A stretch of 64,000 nucleotides of DNA from Plantibacter sp. Leaf314 (GTDB taxonomy: Bacteria; Actinomycetota; Actinomycetes; Actinomycetales; Microbacteriaceae), in the NCBI RefSeq assembly GCF_001423185.1, contig NZ_LMOB01000001.1, forward strand, positions 2,552,016 to 2,616,015, in the 5' to 3' direction. Below, in pieces: positions 7,904 to 15,168 of this stretch. The position numbers and the translations under genes were made by a program. The first letter of the stretch is position 1. Every line of letters begins with the position of its first letter. The notes below the pieces were generated by a model. The model saw nothing but the letters and a program-made list of their open reading frames with translations. It had not been told where the DNA came from and ran no database searches.

Positions 7904-9898
7904 GTGAATCGTGCCGTCCGCCTCGCAGGTCCCGCCCTGCTGCTCCTCGTGGCGGTGGCGACCCTCCTCGCGGGCCTCGCCTTCGGTGGCGGTGCCGACG
8001 CCCAGCTGCTGGGCGATCCCGGTGCGGTGGTCCGCTGGGGCCTGCCCGTCGCGCAGCTGCTCGTGAACCTCAGCGCGGCCGTGACCATCGGCGCGCTGCT
8101 CATGTCCTGCTGGGCGCTCAGCCCGGATCGTCGTGAATACGGTGCGGCGCTCGACGTCGCGGCAGCGGGCGCAGCGGTCTTCACCGTCGCCGCCGGCGTG
8201 ACCGGGTTCTTCACCTTCCTCAACGTCACGCAGGTGCCGCTCACCTTCGACGACGCGTTCGGCGCCAAACTCAGCCTGTTCTTCACGAGCATCGAGTCCG
8301 GTCAGGCCTGGCTCCAGACCACGCTCATCGCCGCGGCCGTCACTGTCCTCTGCTTCGCCGTCCGCAACCACACGGTGCTCGTGTTCGTGTTCGGGCTGTC
8401 GCTCGTCTCGCTCCTGCCCATGGCCCAGCAGGGGCACTCGGCCGAGGCCAGCGGGCACAACGCGGCCGTCACCGCGCTCGGTCTGCACCTCGTGTTCGCC
8501 GCCATCTGGCTCGGCGGGCTGCTCACGCTCGTGTTCATCCGCAAGACCCTCGAAGACGGCCGACTCGCGCCCGTGCTCCTGCGGTACTCGACGGTCGCCC
8601 TGGTGTCGTTCGTCGTCGTCGCGGTGTCCGGGTACGTGAGTGCCGAGTTGCGCATCGGCTCGCTCGACCGCCTGGGCACGCCCTACGGCATCCTCGTCCT
8701 GGTCAAGGTGTTCGCGCTCCTGGCGCTCGGCCTCTTCGGTGCGCTGCAGCGTCGGGTGCTCATCGGGCGCATCGAGCGGTCGGCGGCGGAGCGGGCGACC
8801 ACCGCCACCACCCGTACCGGCACGTTCTGGTGGCTCGTCGCCCTCGAACTCGGCTTCATGGGCATCGCGTCCGGTGCCGCAGCGGCCCTGGCGAAGACCG
8901 CTCCGCCCGTCGACCAGGCGATCCCGAGCACACCCACCCCGGCCGTCCTGCTCACGGGTGAGGAGCTGCCACCCGAGCTGACCTTCGCCCGCTACTTCAC
9001 CGAGTGGAACATCGACCTCCTCTGGCTGCTGGCCTGCGCGTTCGGCATCTTCTTCTACCTCGCCGGTGTCGTCCGCCTCCATCGCCGCGGCGACTCCTGG
9101 CCGGTCCTGCGGACCGTGAGCTGGGTGCTCGGGCTGCTCGTGCTCTTCTACCTGACCTGCGGCGGCATCAACGTCTACCAGCCCTACCTCTTCAGTGTGC
9201 ACATGCTCGGCCACATGGGCCTGACCATGCTCGTGCCAGTCCTGCTCGTCCCGGGCGCCCCCGTGACCCTGCTCGCGCGGGCCGTCCGCAAACGCCAGGA
9301 CGATTCCCGTGGCGGTCGCGAATGGGTGCTGCTCGCCGTGCACTCGAAGTTCGCGGGCGTGATCTCGAACCCCATCGTCACCGCGGTGCTGTTCGCCGGG
9401 TCGCTGTGGGTGTTCTACTACACGCCGTTGTTCCGCTGGTCCATGGAGGACCACATCGGTCACGAGTGGATGGTGGTGCACTTCCTCATCACCGGGTACC
9501 TCTTCGTCCAGTCGCTCATCGGCATCGACCCGGTCCCGTACCGACTGCCGTACCCGATGCGGCTGCTCCTGCTCTTCGCGACGATGGCGTTCCACGCCTT
9601 CTTCGGTCTCGCCATCATCTCCTCCACCGGACTCTTCCTCGCCGACTGGTTCGGGGCGATGGGTCGTACCTGGGGGCAGGTCCCGTTGCTCGACCAGCAG
9701 ACGGGCGGCGGCATCGCCTGGAGTGTGGGCGAGATCCCGACGCTCGCGCTCGCCGTGGCCGTCGCGATCTCGTGGAGCAAGAGCGACGCGAAGGACCAGA
9801 AGCGCCTCGACCGCAACGCCGACCGGACGAACGACGCCGAACTCAACGAGTACAACGAGCGTCTCGCCCGGATGGCCGCGAACGACACCCGCTCCTAG
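7904..9898 (+). CDS. CopD/CtaG fusion: copper-resistance and cytochrome oxidase assembly membrane protein
   Basis: The 664-residue polytopic protein has two parts. Residues ~1-310 resemble CopD copper-import proteins, with several helices and the histidine-containing stretches QQGHSAEASGHNAA and LHLVFAAIWLGGLLTLVF. Residues ~340-620 match the caa3-type oxidase assembly factor CtaG, including FYLTCGGINVYQPYLFSVHMLGHM and EDHIGHEWMVVHFLITGYLF, rich in conserved His. Such proteins deliver copper to the aa3/caa3 oxidase. Fusions of this kind are common in actinobacteria. The GTG start is set by the TAGGCT box 6 nt upstream. The last ~40 residues are a charged cytoplasmic tail. The role in copper handling is inferred from the family. 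Confidence 0.85.
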   Translation: MNRAVRLAGPALLLLVAVATLLAGLAFGGGADAQLLGDPGAVVRWGLPVAQLLVNLSAAVTIGALLMSCWALSPDRREYGAALDVAAAGAAVFTVAAGVTGFFTFLNVTQVPLTFDDAFGAKLSLFFTSIESGQAWLQTTLIAAAVTVLCFAVRNHTVLVFVFGLSLVSLLPMAQQGHSAEASGHNAAVTALGLHLVFAAIWLGGLLTLVFIRKTLEDGRLAPVLLRYSTVALVSFVVVAVSGYVSAELRIGSLDRLGTPYGILVLVKVFALLALGLFGALQRRVLIGRIERSAAERATTATTRTGTFWWLVALELGFMGIASGAAAALAKTAPPVDQAIPSTPTPAVLLTGEELPPELTFARYFTEWNIDLLWLLACAFGIFFYLAGVVRLHRRGDSWPVLRTVSWVLGLLVLFYLTCGGINVYQPYLFSVHMLGHMGLTMLVPVLLVPGAPVTLLARAVRKRQDDSRGGREWVLLAVHSKFAGVISNPIVTAVLFAGSLWVFYYTPLFRWSMEDHIGHEWMVVHFLITGYLFVQSLIGIDPVPYRLPYPMRLLLLFATMAFHAFFGLAIISSTGLFLADWFGAMGRTWGQVPLLDQQTGGGIAWSVGEIPTLALAVAVAISWSKSDAKDQKRLDRNADRTNDAELNEYNERLARMAANDTRS

Positions 9899-9908
9899 CG
9901 GGCGGGCC

Positions 9909-10976
9909 TCAGCGGAGGTCGATGTAGAGGGAGCCGTCGTTCCGGATGGTGACGAACGCCGACAGCGTGAACGGCACGTCCTCGTCCAGGGTCGAGACGG
10001 TCCCGTCGAAGAGTGACTTCACCGCGACGACGATATGGGCGGCGCCGCCCGTCGCGGGCATCTGCCAGCCGATGTCGCCCGGCTGGACGTCGACGACGGG
10101 GTAGCTCGCGATGGACCAGACGGGGAGGTCGTCGACGCGGTCGCGGATCAGCATGCCGAACGGGCACCCCGTGGGTTGGAGCACCTGTTGGGCTGCGCAG
10201 CCGTCGAGGTACTCGTTGACCTGCATCTGCACCTCGGAGACGAACCCGGGGGTCGCGTTCGCCGTCACCTTGGCGTCGACGACGCTCGCGACCTCGGTGG
10301 TCGTGGCCGTGTCCACGGACGCCGTCAGGTACGGGGTGTCGACGGAGAAGTCCACGCTGCCCGGGGTGAAGGTGAGGAGCGGGACGGTGGAGGTGAAGGC
10401 GCCCTCGGAACCTGCTGCCACCCGGCGGCTGTCGAGCTCGAAGCCGTTCGCCAGGAACCCGGTGGTGTGCGCGACGGTCAGCCGGACGACGCTCAGGGGG
10501 CTCGTCTCGAAGCGCCAGGACGGGAAGAGGCCGAAGGTGCGTTCGCCGCTCATGATCGAGAAGGCGGTGCGGTGCGGCTGGCCGGCGAGCCGGTAGGAGA
10601 AGGTCACCTCGTGGGTGCCCGCGGTGGTCGTGACGTCGGATACGAGCCTGACGTTCTCGATCGTGCCGAGCGCTTCGCTGCGGAGGAGGGCGTCCGAGCT
10701 GTCGGCGGGGAGCCCCGCCTCCTCGAGTTCGGCGGAGCTCAGCGCGACCCCGGGGAGGGCGAGTGCCGCGGCCGCGTCATCGGCGGCGAGGGCCTGGAGG
10801 TAGCTTCGCGCGAACGACCCCGCGCCGTAGACGTCCCGGGCGACGGCCGACCAGGCTGAGAGGATGGCGGCTGTGAGCAGCGCGGCGATGCAGAGCCACA
10901 GCACGACGGCGCGCACGAGTGCACCGCGCACCGCCCCCGGGCGTCGCAGCTCCCCACGCGTCGCGACATGGCTCAT
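9909..10976 (-). CDS. Membrane-anchored protein of unknown function
   Basis: The 355-residue product is not recognised. A basic N-terminus is followed by one hydrophobic helix (ALVRAVVLWLCIAALLTAAILSAW, about residues 20-45). The rest, predicted to lie outside the cell, is rich in Thr/Val beta-type sequence, with the recurring pattern TFSYRLAGQPHRTAFSI. Two cysteines (in DGCAAQQVLQPTGCPFG) could form a disulfide. The start is placed at ATG 10976 because a TAGGAT box ends 6 nt upstream; a GTG two codons earlier is the alternative. It is divergent from the helicase gene and converges with ctaG. Its place beside ctaG is the only hint of context. Confidence 0.7.
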   Translation of the reverse strand: MSHVATRGELRRPGAVRGALVRAVVLWLCIAALLTAAILSAWSAVARDVYGAGSFARSYLQALAADDAAAALALPGVALSSAELEEAGLPADSSDALLRSEALGTIENVRLVSDVTTTAGTHEVTFSYRLAGQPHRTAFSIMSGERTFGLFPSWRFETSPLSVVRLTVAHTTGFLANGFELDSRRVAAGSEGAFTSTVPLLTFTPGSVDFSVDTPYLTASVDTATTTEVASVVDAKVTANATPGFVSEVQMQVNEYLDGCAAQQVLQPTGCPFGMLIRDRVDDLPVWSIASYPVVDVQPGDIGWQMPATGGAAHIVVAVKSLFDGTVSTLDEDVPFTLSAFVTIRNDGSLYIDLR

Positions 10977-10982
10977 CCCCAC

Positions 10983-10988
10983 ATCCTA
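10983..10988 (-). promoter_or_regulatory. -10 box for leaderless gene at 10976
   Basis: Read on the reverse strand, TAGGAT ends 6 nt before ATG 10976. Confidence 0.55.
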
Positions 10989-11042
10989 GGCGGGCGCCTC
11001 GCGTAGGATTGGAGGGCGAAAACGGGAGGGAACCGAAGCACC

Positions 11043-12302
11043 ATGAGCGTAGCCCTCTCCGCCGAGCAGCAAGCCGTCTTCGACCGCATCGAGAGCACGC
11101 GCGAGCACCTGTTCGTCACGGGTCGAGCGGGCACCGGCAAGTCGACGCTGCTCAACCACCTCGCGTGGAACACCTCGAAGCAGTTGGCCATCTGCGCACC
11201 GACGGGCGTCGCCGCCCTGAACGTCGGCGGCCAGACGATCCACTCGCTGTTCCGCTTGCCGATCGGGCTCATCGCCGATCACACGATCGATCAGAACGAC
11301 CAGACCCGGAAGCTCCTCAACGCGATCGACACGCTCGTCGTTGATGAGGTCTCCATGGTGAGCGCCGACCTCATGGACGCCATGGACCGGAGCCTCCGCC
11401 AGGCCCGGCAGCGGCCGCGTGAGCCGTTCGGCGGCGTGCAGATCGTCCTGTTCGGCGACCCATACCAGCTCGCACCGGTGCCGGGCAGCCTCGAGGAGCG
11501 GGCCTACATCGCCGACACGTACCGCTCGTTCTGGTTCTTCGATGCGAAGGTGTGGTCCGAGACCCCGCTGCAGCTCGTCGAGTTGACGGAGATCCACCGC
11601 CAGCACGAGGCCGAGTTCAAGTACCTGCTGAACGGGGTCCGTCACGGGCAGGTCACCGCTGAGATGGCCGGACGCCTGAACGGTATGGGGGCGCGCACCC
11701 CACCGGAGGACGGCGTCATCACGCTCGCGAGCCGCAACGACACCGTCGACCGCATCAACAAGGCGGCGCTCGCGAAGCTCGATGGGAAGCCGCTCACCGC
11801 CAACGCCGAGGTCTCGGGTGACTTCGGGGGCCGCGCGTTCCCGGCCGACGAGGCCCTCGACCTCAAGGTCGGTGCGCAGGTCATGTTCCTCCGCAACGAC
11901 AGCGAACGTCGCTGGGTGAACGGCACGCTCGGGACGGTCGTGAAGATCGACTCCACCGTGTGGGTCGAGGTCGACGGCGAGCAGTTCGAGGTCGAGCCGG
12001 CCACCTGGGAGAAGTACAAGTACTCCTATTCCGCGGTGACGAAGCAGCTGAAACGCGACATCGTGGCGGAGTTCACCCAGTTCCCGCTGCGGCTCGCGTG
12101 GGCGGTCACGATCCACAAGTCCCAGGGCAAGACCTACGACCGAGCCATCGTCGACCTCGGGAGCCGTGCGTTCAGCCCCGGGCAGAGCTACGTCGCGCTC
12201 AGCCGGATCTCCACACTGGACGGCCTTTACCTCTCGCGTCCGCTGCGTCCGAGTGACATCATCGTCGACACCGACGTGAAGCGGTTCATGTCGGGGCAGT
12301 AG
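11043..12302 (+). CDS. PIF1/RecD-like ATP-dependent DNA helicase
   Basis: This 419-residue superfamily 1 helicase would unwind DNA 5' to 3'. Motif I is GRAGTGKST (residues ~27-35), Ia APTGVAALNVGG, II VVDEVSM, III GDPYQLAPVPG, and the C-terminal motifs are AWAVTIHKSQGKTYDRAIVDLG and QSYVALSRISTLDGLYLSRPL. These are the PIF1 family signatures, and the protein is a compact version without accessory domains. The ATG follows GGGAGGG 9 nt upstream. The gene is transcribed away from the 9909-10976 membrane protein. A role in replication or repair (for example at G-rich structures) is inferred. Confidence 0.9.
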   Translation: MSVALSAEQQAVFDRIESTREHLFVTGRAGTGKSTLLNHLAWNTSKQLAICAPTGVAALNVGGQTIHSLFRLPIGLIADHTIDQNDQTRKLLNAIDTLVVDEVSMVSADLMDAMDRSLRQARQRPREPFGGVQIVLFGDPYQLAPVPGSLEERAYIADTYRSFWFFDAKVWSETPLQLVELTEIHRQHEAEFKYLLNGVRHGQVTAEMAGRLNGMGARTPPEDGVITLASRNDTVDRINKAALAKLDGKPLTANAEVSGDFGGRAFPADEALDLKVGAQVMFLRNDSERRWVNGTLGTVVKIDSTVWVEVDGEQFEVEPATWEKYKYSYSAVTKQLKRDIVAEFTQFPLRLAWAVTIHKSQGKTYDRAIVDLGSRAFSPGQSYVALSRISTLDGLYLSRPLRPSDIIVDTDVKRFMSGQ

Positions 12303-12364
12303 CGTTCGCTCGCCCGTTTCTGGGCGAATCGGCGCTCGGTCGCCCGACAAGGGGCGAACGAACG
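12303..12364 (+). terminator. Nested inverted repeats after helicase gene
   Basis: The outer arms CGTTCGCTCGCCC (12303-12315) and GGGCGAACGAACG (12352-12364) pair with one mismatch. Inside, the same GCCC/GGGC elements can form two smaller hairpins. It starts at the helicase stop codon and probably ends that transcript. Confidence 0.55.
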
Positions 12365-12377
12365 GGGCCGGTAACCC

Positions 12378-12383
12378 TACGAT
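12378..12383 (+). promoter_or_regulatory. -10 box for gene at 12392
   Basis: TACGAT lies 8 nt before the ATG at 12392; no ribosome-binding site is seen. Confidence 0.4.
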
Positions 12384-12391
12384 TATCGGTT

Positions 12392-12826
12392 ATGACGCAT
12401 CCGATGCCACAGGGCCAGCCGCAGCCCGGTCCGATCACCGCCTGGCGCACGCTCGAGCTGCACACCAGCAAGCCGCCGTTCGCCGGGTACTGGGGGTTCA
12501 TCCCGCTCGTCGTCCGCATCGACGGCTTCGAGCACCGTCCGAACTGGGGGCCGTCGCAGTTCACGGTGCCCGCCGATCGGCCCGTGCACGTGGCGTGCTC
12601 GATGGCCTGGCTGTGGGAGTTCGGCCATGCCGACTACCTGCTGCACCCCGGCGAGGCGCCGACGCTCGACTACATCGCGCCGGCGCAGCAGTGGGTCTCG
12701 GGATCACTCGCGCCGCGCGGCCAAGCGGTCATCAAGGGACGCGGCGCGCAGATCGCCGTGTACGCGGTGCTCGCCCTCGTGTTCGTCGCCATGTTCGGCG
12801 TCCTGGCGCTCTCACTGACGATGTAG
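12392..12826 (+). CDS. Small C-terminally anchored membrane protein, unknown function
   Basis: The 144-residue protein is not recognised. Residues ~1-115 form a soluble domain rich in aromatic residues and proline (FAGYWGFIPLVVRIDGFEHRPNWG). A single hydrophobic helix (QIAVYAVLALVFVAMFGVLALSLTM) makes up the C-terminus, so the domain probably faces the cytoplasm. The ATG lies 8 nt after a TACGAT box. It converges with the heme oxygenase gene 19 nt away. The coding frame shows normal high-GC codon use. Confidence 0.7.
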   Translation: MTHPMPQGQPQPGPITAWRTLELHTSKPPFAGYWGFIPLVVRIDGFEHRPNWGPSQFTVPADRPVHVACSMAWLWEFGHADYLLHPGEAPTLDYIAPAQQWVSGSLAPRGQAVIKGRGAQIAVYAVLALVFVAMFGVLALSLTM

Positions 12827-12845
12827 TCGGACGGGAGCTCGCGGC

Positions 12846-13499
12846 TCAGGCGACGGCGGTCGCCTTCGCGGTCGCGAGGTCGCGGAAGAGGTCGGTGTTG
12901 AAGCGGTAGGCCACCATGACCTCCTCGATCACGCGGGCCTGCTCGTCGTCGTCCCACGGCACGGCGTCGAGTTGCTCGCGGTAGGTGTCCTTGAACTCGC
13001 GCGGCTTCGCGATGTCGCCGAAGAGGTAGAAGCCGACGCCGTTGGTGTCGAAGCCGAACTGACGCTGCATGAGGGTGCGGATGATCTGCCCGCCGGAGAG
13101 GTCGCCGAGGTAGCGGGTGTAGTGGTGGGCGACGAAGCCGCCCGGCCAGACCGCGCCGACCTCGTCGATGCGAGCCACGTAGCGGGCGGTGGTCGGGAGC
13201 GGGGTGATCTGCTCGCGCCAGTCCGGCCCGATGAGGAACTCGAGGTCCTGCACGATCGCGGGGAGTCGCGTGAGCTTGTCACTGATGAACGGTGCGGCGA
13301 CGGCGTCGGCGCGCATGCGGTCCGCCGCGGCCTCCAGGGCCTCGTAGATGAAGAAGTGCTGGGCCACCAGGGCGACGTAGTCCGCCTTCGACCCCTTCCC
13401 GGTCATGAGGTCGCCCATGAAGTCCGCGCCCTCGCTGGAGGCGTGTCCGGCGGAGGTGCGCTCGCGCAGTGCCTGGGAGAAGGGGATCACAGTGCTCAT
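12846..13499 (-). CDS. hmuO: Heme oxygenase (biliverdin-producing)
   Basis: The 217-residue enzyme cleaves heme to biliverdin, CO and Fe2+, for iron recovery in the cytoplasm. It matches the all-helical heme oxygenase family: the proximal heme-ligand region RERTSAGHASSEGADFM (His19), and the distal helix signature HYTRYLGDLSGGQIIRTLMQR with the flexible GDLSGGQ kink. The length is typical (about 215 residues). The ATG at 13499 has GGAG 8 nt upstream; a GTG four codons earlier is also possible. An iron-regulator-like box lies just upstream (13521-13539), so expression is probably induced by iron shortage. Confidence 0.93.
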   Translation of the reverse strand: MSTVIPFSQALRERTSAGHASSEGADFMGDLMTGKGSKADYVALVAQHFFIYEALEAAADRMRADAVAAPFISDKLTRLPAIVQDLEFLIGPDWREQITPLPTTARYVARIDEVGAVWPGGFVAHHYTRYLGDLSGGQIIRTLMQRQFGFDTNGVGFYLFGDIAKPREFKDTYREQLDAVPWDDDEQARVIEEVMVAYRFNTDLFRDLATAKATAVA

Positions 13500-13520
13500 G
13501 TCGGACTCCACGTCGGCGTT

Positions 13521-13539
13521 GTCGGTAAGGGTTGCCTAA
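13521..13539 (-). promoter_or_regulatory. Candidate IdeR/DtxR iron box upstream of heme oxygenase
   Basis: On the reverse strand the sequence is TTAGGCAACCCTTACCGAC. It matches 13 of 19 positions of the DtxR/IdeR consensus TTAGGTTAGCCTAACCTAA, with both outer half-sites largely kept. It lies 22 nt before the heme oxygenase start. The consensus is recalled from established work on DtxR and IdeR; binding is inferred. Confidence 0.5.
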
Positions 13540-13593
13540 GTGTAGCCGTCTGCGCTCTCGGAGGGGAGGGCGATTCGGCGGGGGTGGAGCTGA

Positions 13594-14208
13594 TCAGTGG
13601 CTGCTGTGCAGGGAACCGTGCGGAACCGCGAACGCGCCGGCTCGGGTCTGCGCGAGCGCCGGCGTCGTGAGTGCCGCCACCACCGCGGCACCTGCGAGCA
13701 GGGTGAGCACGTAGCGCCCGGTGCTCGGTGCCGGACGCGGGCGGCGGCTCCGTCGGGCCACCAGCTCGTCCAGCTCGAGTTCCTCCGGTGCCGTCGCGGC
13801 GAGCGTGAGCCTCCGGAGCCGCCGTGCGAGCACGCCGGCCACCGCCAGCAGGAGGACCGTCGACGACAACGTCGGGAGGAACGGAGGAACGGTCGTGACG
13901 CCCACGGACGCCAGCCCGTACAAGACCACCCACACCACGACTGCACCCACGGCACCGACGAACGACGCACGGAGCCCCGGCACGCGGTCCCGGACGAGGA
14001 CCACGGCAGCCCACAGCAGCGCGCCGACGCCGAGTGCCACGAGCGGGACCGCGCCGACGGGCGAGGACCCGGCGCCGGTCGCGACCAACACGAGACCGGC
14101 GCCGAGGGCGGCCATCGCCAACAGGCTGTTCGCGATCGAGGTCGTCCCGGAGCGGGTCATGGCGCCGTCGTCCGCCCGGGCGGTCACGCGTGCAGTCGAC
14201 GTGGACAT
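13594..14208 (-). CDS. Multi-pass membrane protein, unknown function
   Basis: The 204-residue protein has four to five hydrophobic helices (for example SLLAMAALGAGLVLVATG, LVALGVGALLWAAVVLV, VGAVVVWVVLYGLASVGV, LLLAVAGVLA). A charged cytoplasmic loop follows (LARRLRRLT...[15 protein letters not shown]), then a last helix. The family was not recognised. It sits 1 nt downstream of the DUF4383 gene (TGA-C-ATG), so the two form an operon. Confidence 0.7.
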   Translation of the reverse strand: MSTSTARVTARADDGAMTRSGTTSIANSLLAMAALGAGLVLVATGAGSSPVGAVPLVALGVGALLWAAVVLVRDRVPGLRASFVGAVGAVVVWVVLYGLASVGVTTVPPFLPTLSSTVLLLAVAGVLARRLRRLTLAATAPEELELDELVARRSRRPRPAPSTGRYVLTLLAGAAVVAALTTPALAQTRAGAFAVPHGSLHSSH

Positions 14209-14209
14209 G

Positions 14210-14620
14210 TCAGGCCGTCGCCACCCGCGACACGCGCTTGTCGGCGGCGAGTCCGGCGCCGAGCAGGACCACCGCGCTCGCGAGGTGGAGGAAGTGGTCG
14301 GCGGTGTTCAGCGCGAGGATGTTCAGCGCCGATCCGACGATGAAGAACCCGACGACGCCGAGCAGCAGGTAGAACGCTCCGATGACCGTGTTGACGGTCT
14401 TGGCTGCGACCGCGCTGGACAGGCCCGCGATGAGCAGCGCGGCACCGATGAGCACGTGTGCGATGTTGTGCAGCGGGTTGACCTCGAAGATCCCGAGGAG
14501 GAGGCCACCCTCGGTGGTGAGGAACGGCAGGCCGCCGGCGACGATGCCGCCGAGGAGTCCGACCACCACGTAGACCGCGCCGAAGACGGTGGCGAGGAGC
14601 CGGTTGGGTGAGTGACGCAT
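14210..14620 (-). CDS. DUF4383 domain membrane protein
   Basis: The 136-residue protein has four transmembrane helices and the features of DUF4383: an N-terminal FGAVYVVVGLLGG helix, then the loop FEVNPLHNIAHVLIGAALL and a final helix near DHFLHLASAVVLL. The conserved histidines in NPLHNIAH and DHFLHL are present. The family is widespread in actinobacteria with unknown function. The ATG at 14620 follows AGGAGG closely. It is the first gene of a pair with 13594-14208. Confidence 0.8.
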   Translation of the reverse strand: MRHSPNRLLATVFGAVYVVVGLLGGIVAGGLPFLTTEGGLLLGIFEVNPLHNIAHVLIGAALLIAGLSSAVAAKTVNTVIGAFYLLLGVVGFFIVGSALNILALNTADHFLHLASAVVLLGAGLAADKRVSRVATA

Positions 14621-14713
14621 GGGAGCCTCCTGGGGTCCGTCGGGCCGCGGGTGCTTCCCGGGCATGGAGGAGTTCGGAGGTTGGACACCCGACGGTTTGG
14701 TCGCCGCCGCCGC

Positions 14714-15043
14714 TCAGTCGTGCGGGCGGGGCTCCACGCCGAGGCGCTCGCAGGCGGTGTCGTAGAGGGCCACGACCTCGCGGCGGATCTCACCGCGCCC
14801 GGAGATCGTGCCCGCCGGCCAGGGCACCCGTCCACCGGCAGCGGTGCCGTCGACCGTCCACGTCCACTCGCCGCCCGTCTCGTCGAGCGAGATCATTGTG
14901 GCGGCCTCGGCGGCGGGTTCGAGGAACGCGCGCACGATGAGCAGGTTGTCGTCGGGGTGGTCGCCGTTCATGTGCGCCAGGACGGCGTCGACGGTGGACT
15001 GCGGGAACGGGTTCGAGGTCACCTCTCCAGGGAACACCATCAT
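14714..15043 (-). CDS. DUF2470 domain protein
   Basis: The 109-residue soluble protein carries the DUF2470 signature DAVLAHMNGDHPDDNLLIVRAF. This domain is found at the C-terminus of heme-utilisation proteins of the HugZ/HutZ type and in stand-alone actinobacterial proteins. A role in heme handling would fit the heme oxygenase gene 1.2 kb away, but it is inference. ATG codons at 15043 and 15040 are both possible; the longer in-frame extension (to 15178) runs through the divergent promoter and was rejected. Confidence 0.7.
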   Translation of the reverse strand: MMVFPGEVTSNPFPQSTVDAVLAHMNGDHPDDNLLIVRAFLEPAAEAATMISLDETGGEWTWTVDGTAAGGRVPWPAGTISGRGEIRREVVALYDTACERLGVEPRPHD

Positions 15044-15118
15044 CGGTCGGCGCACCAGGGCCGTGGGCGAGGTGCCCGGCGCGCGGCGCGCGACCGCTGC
15101 TCCCAGCCGACCCCGGTT

Positions 15119-15124
15119 ACAATC
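15119..15124 (+). promoter_or_regulatory. -10 box of the lipoprotein gene
   Basis: TACAAT, close to the ideal -10 box, lies 45 nt before the TTG start at 15169. Confidence 0.5.
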
Positions 15125-15168
15125 GGGAGCAGTCTGCAGTCCGGCAGACCGCTCATCAGGGGGATGAC

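Noticed and set aside
5317..8292. 991-codon antisense open frame opposite sbcC
   Set aside because: sbcC on the other strand has every family motif; the antisense product has no recognisable domain, and its length follows from GC-rich third positions.
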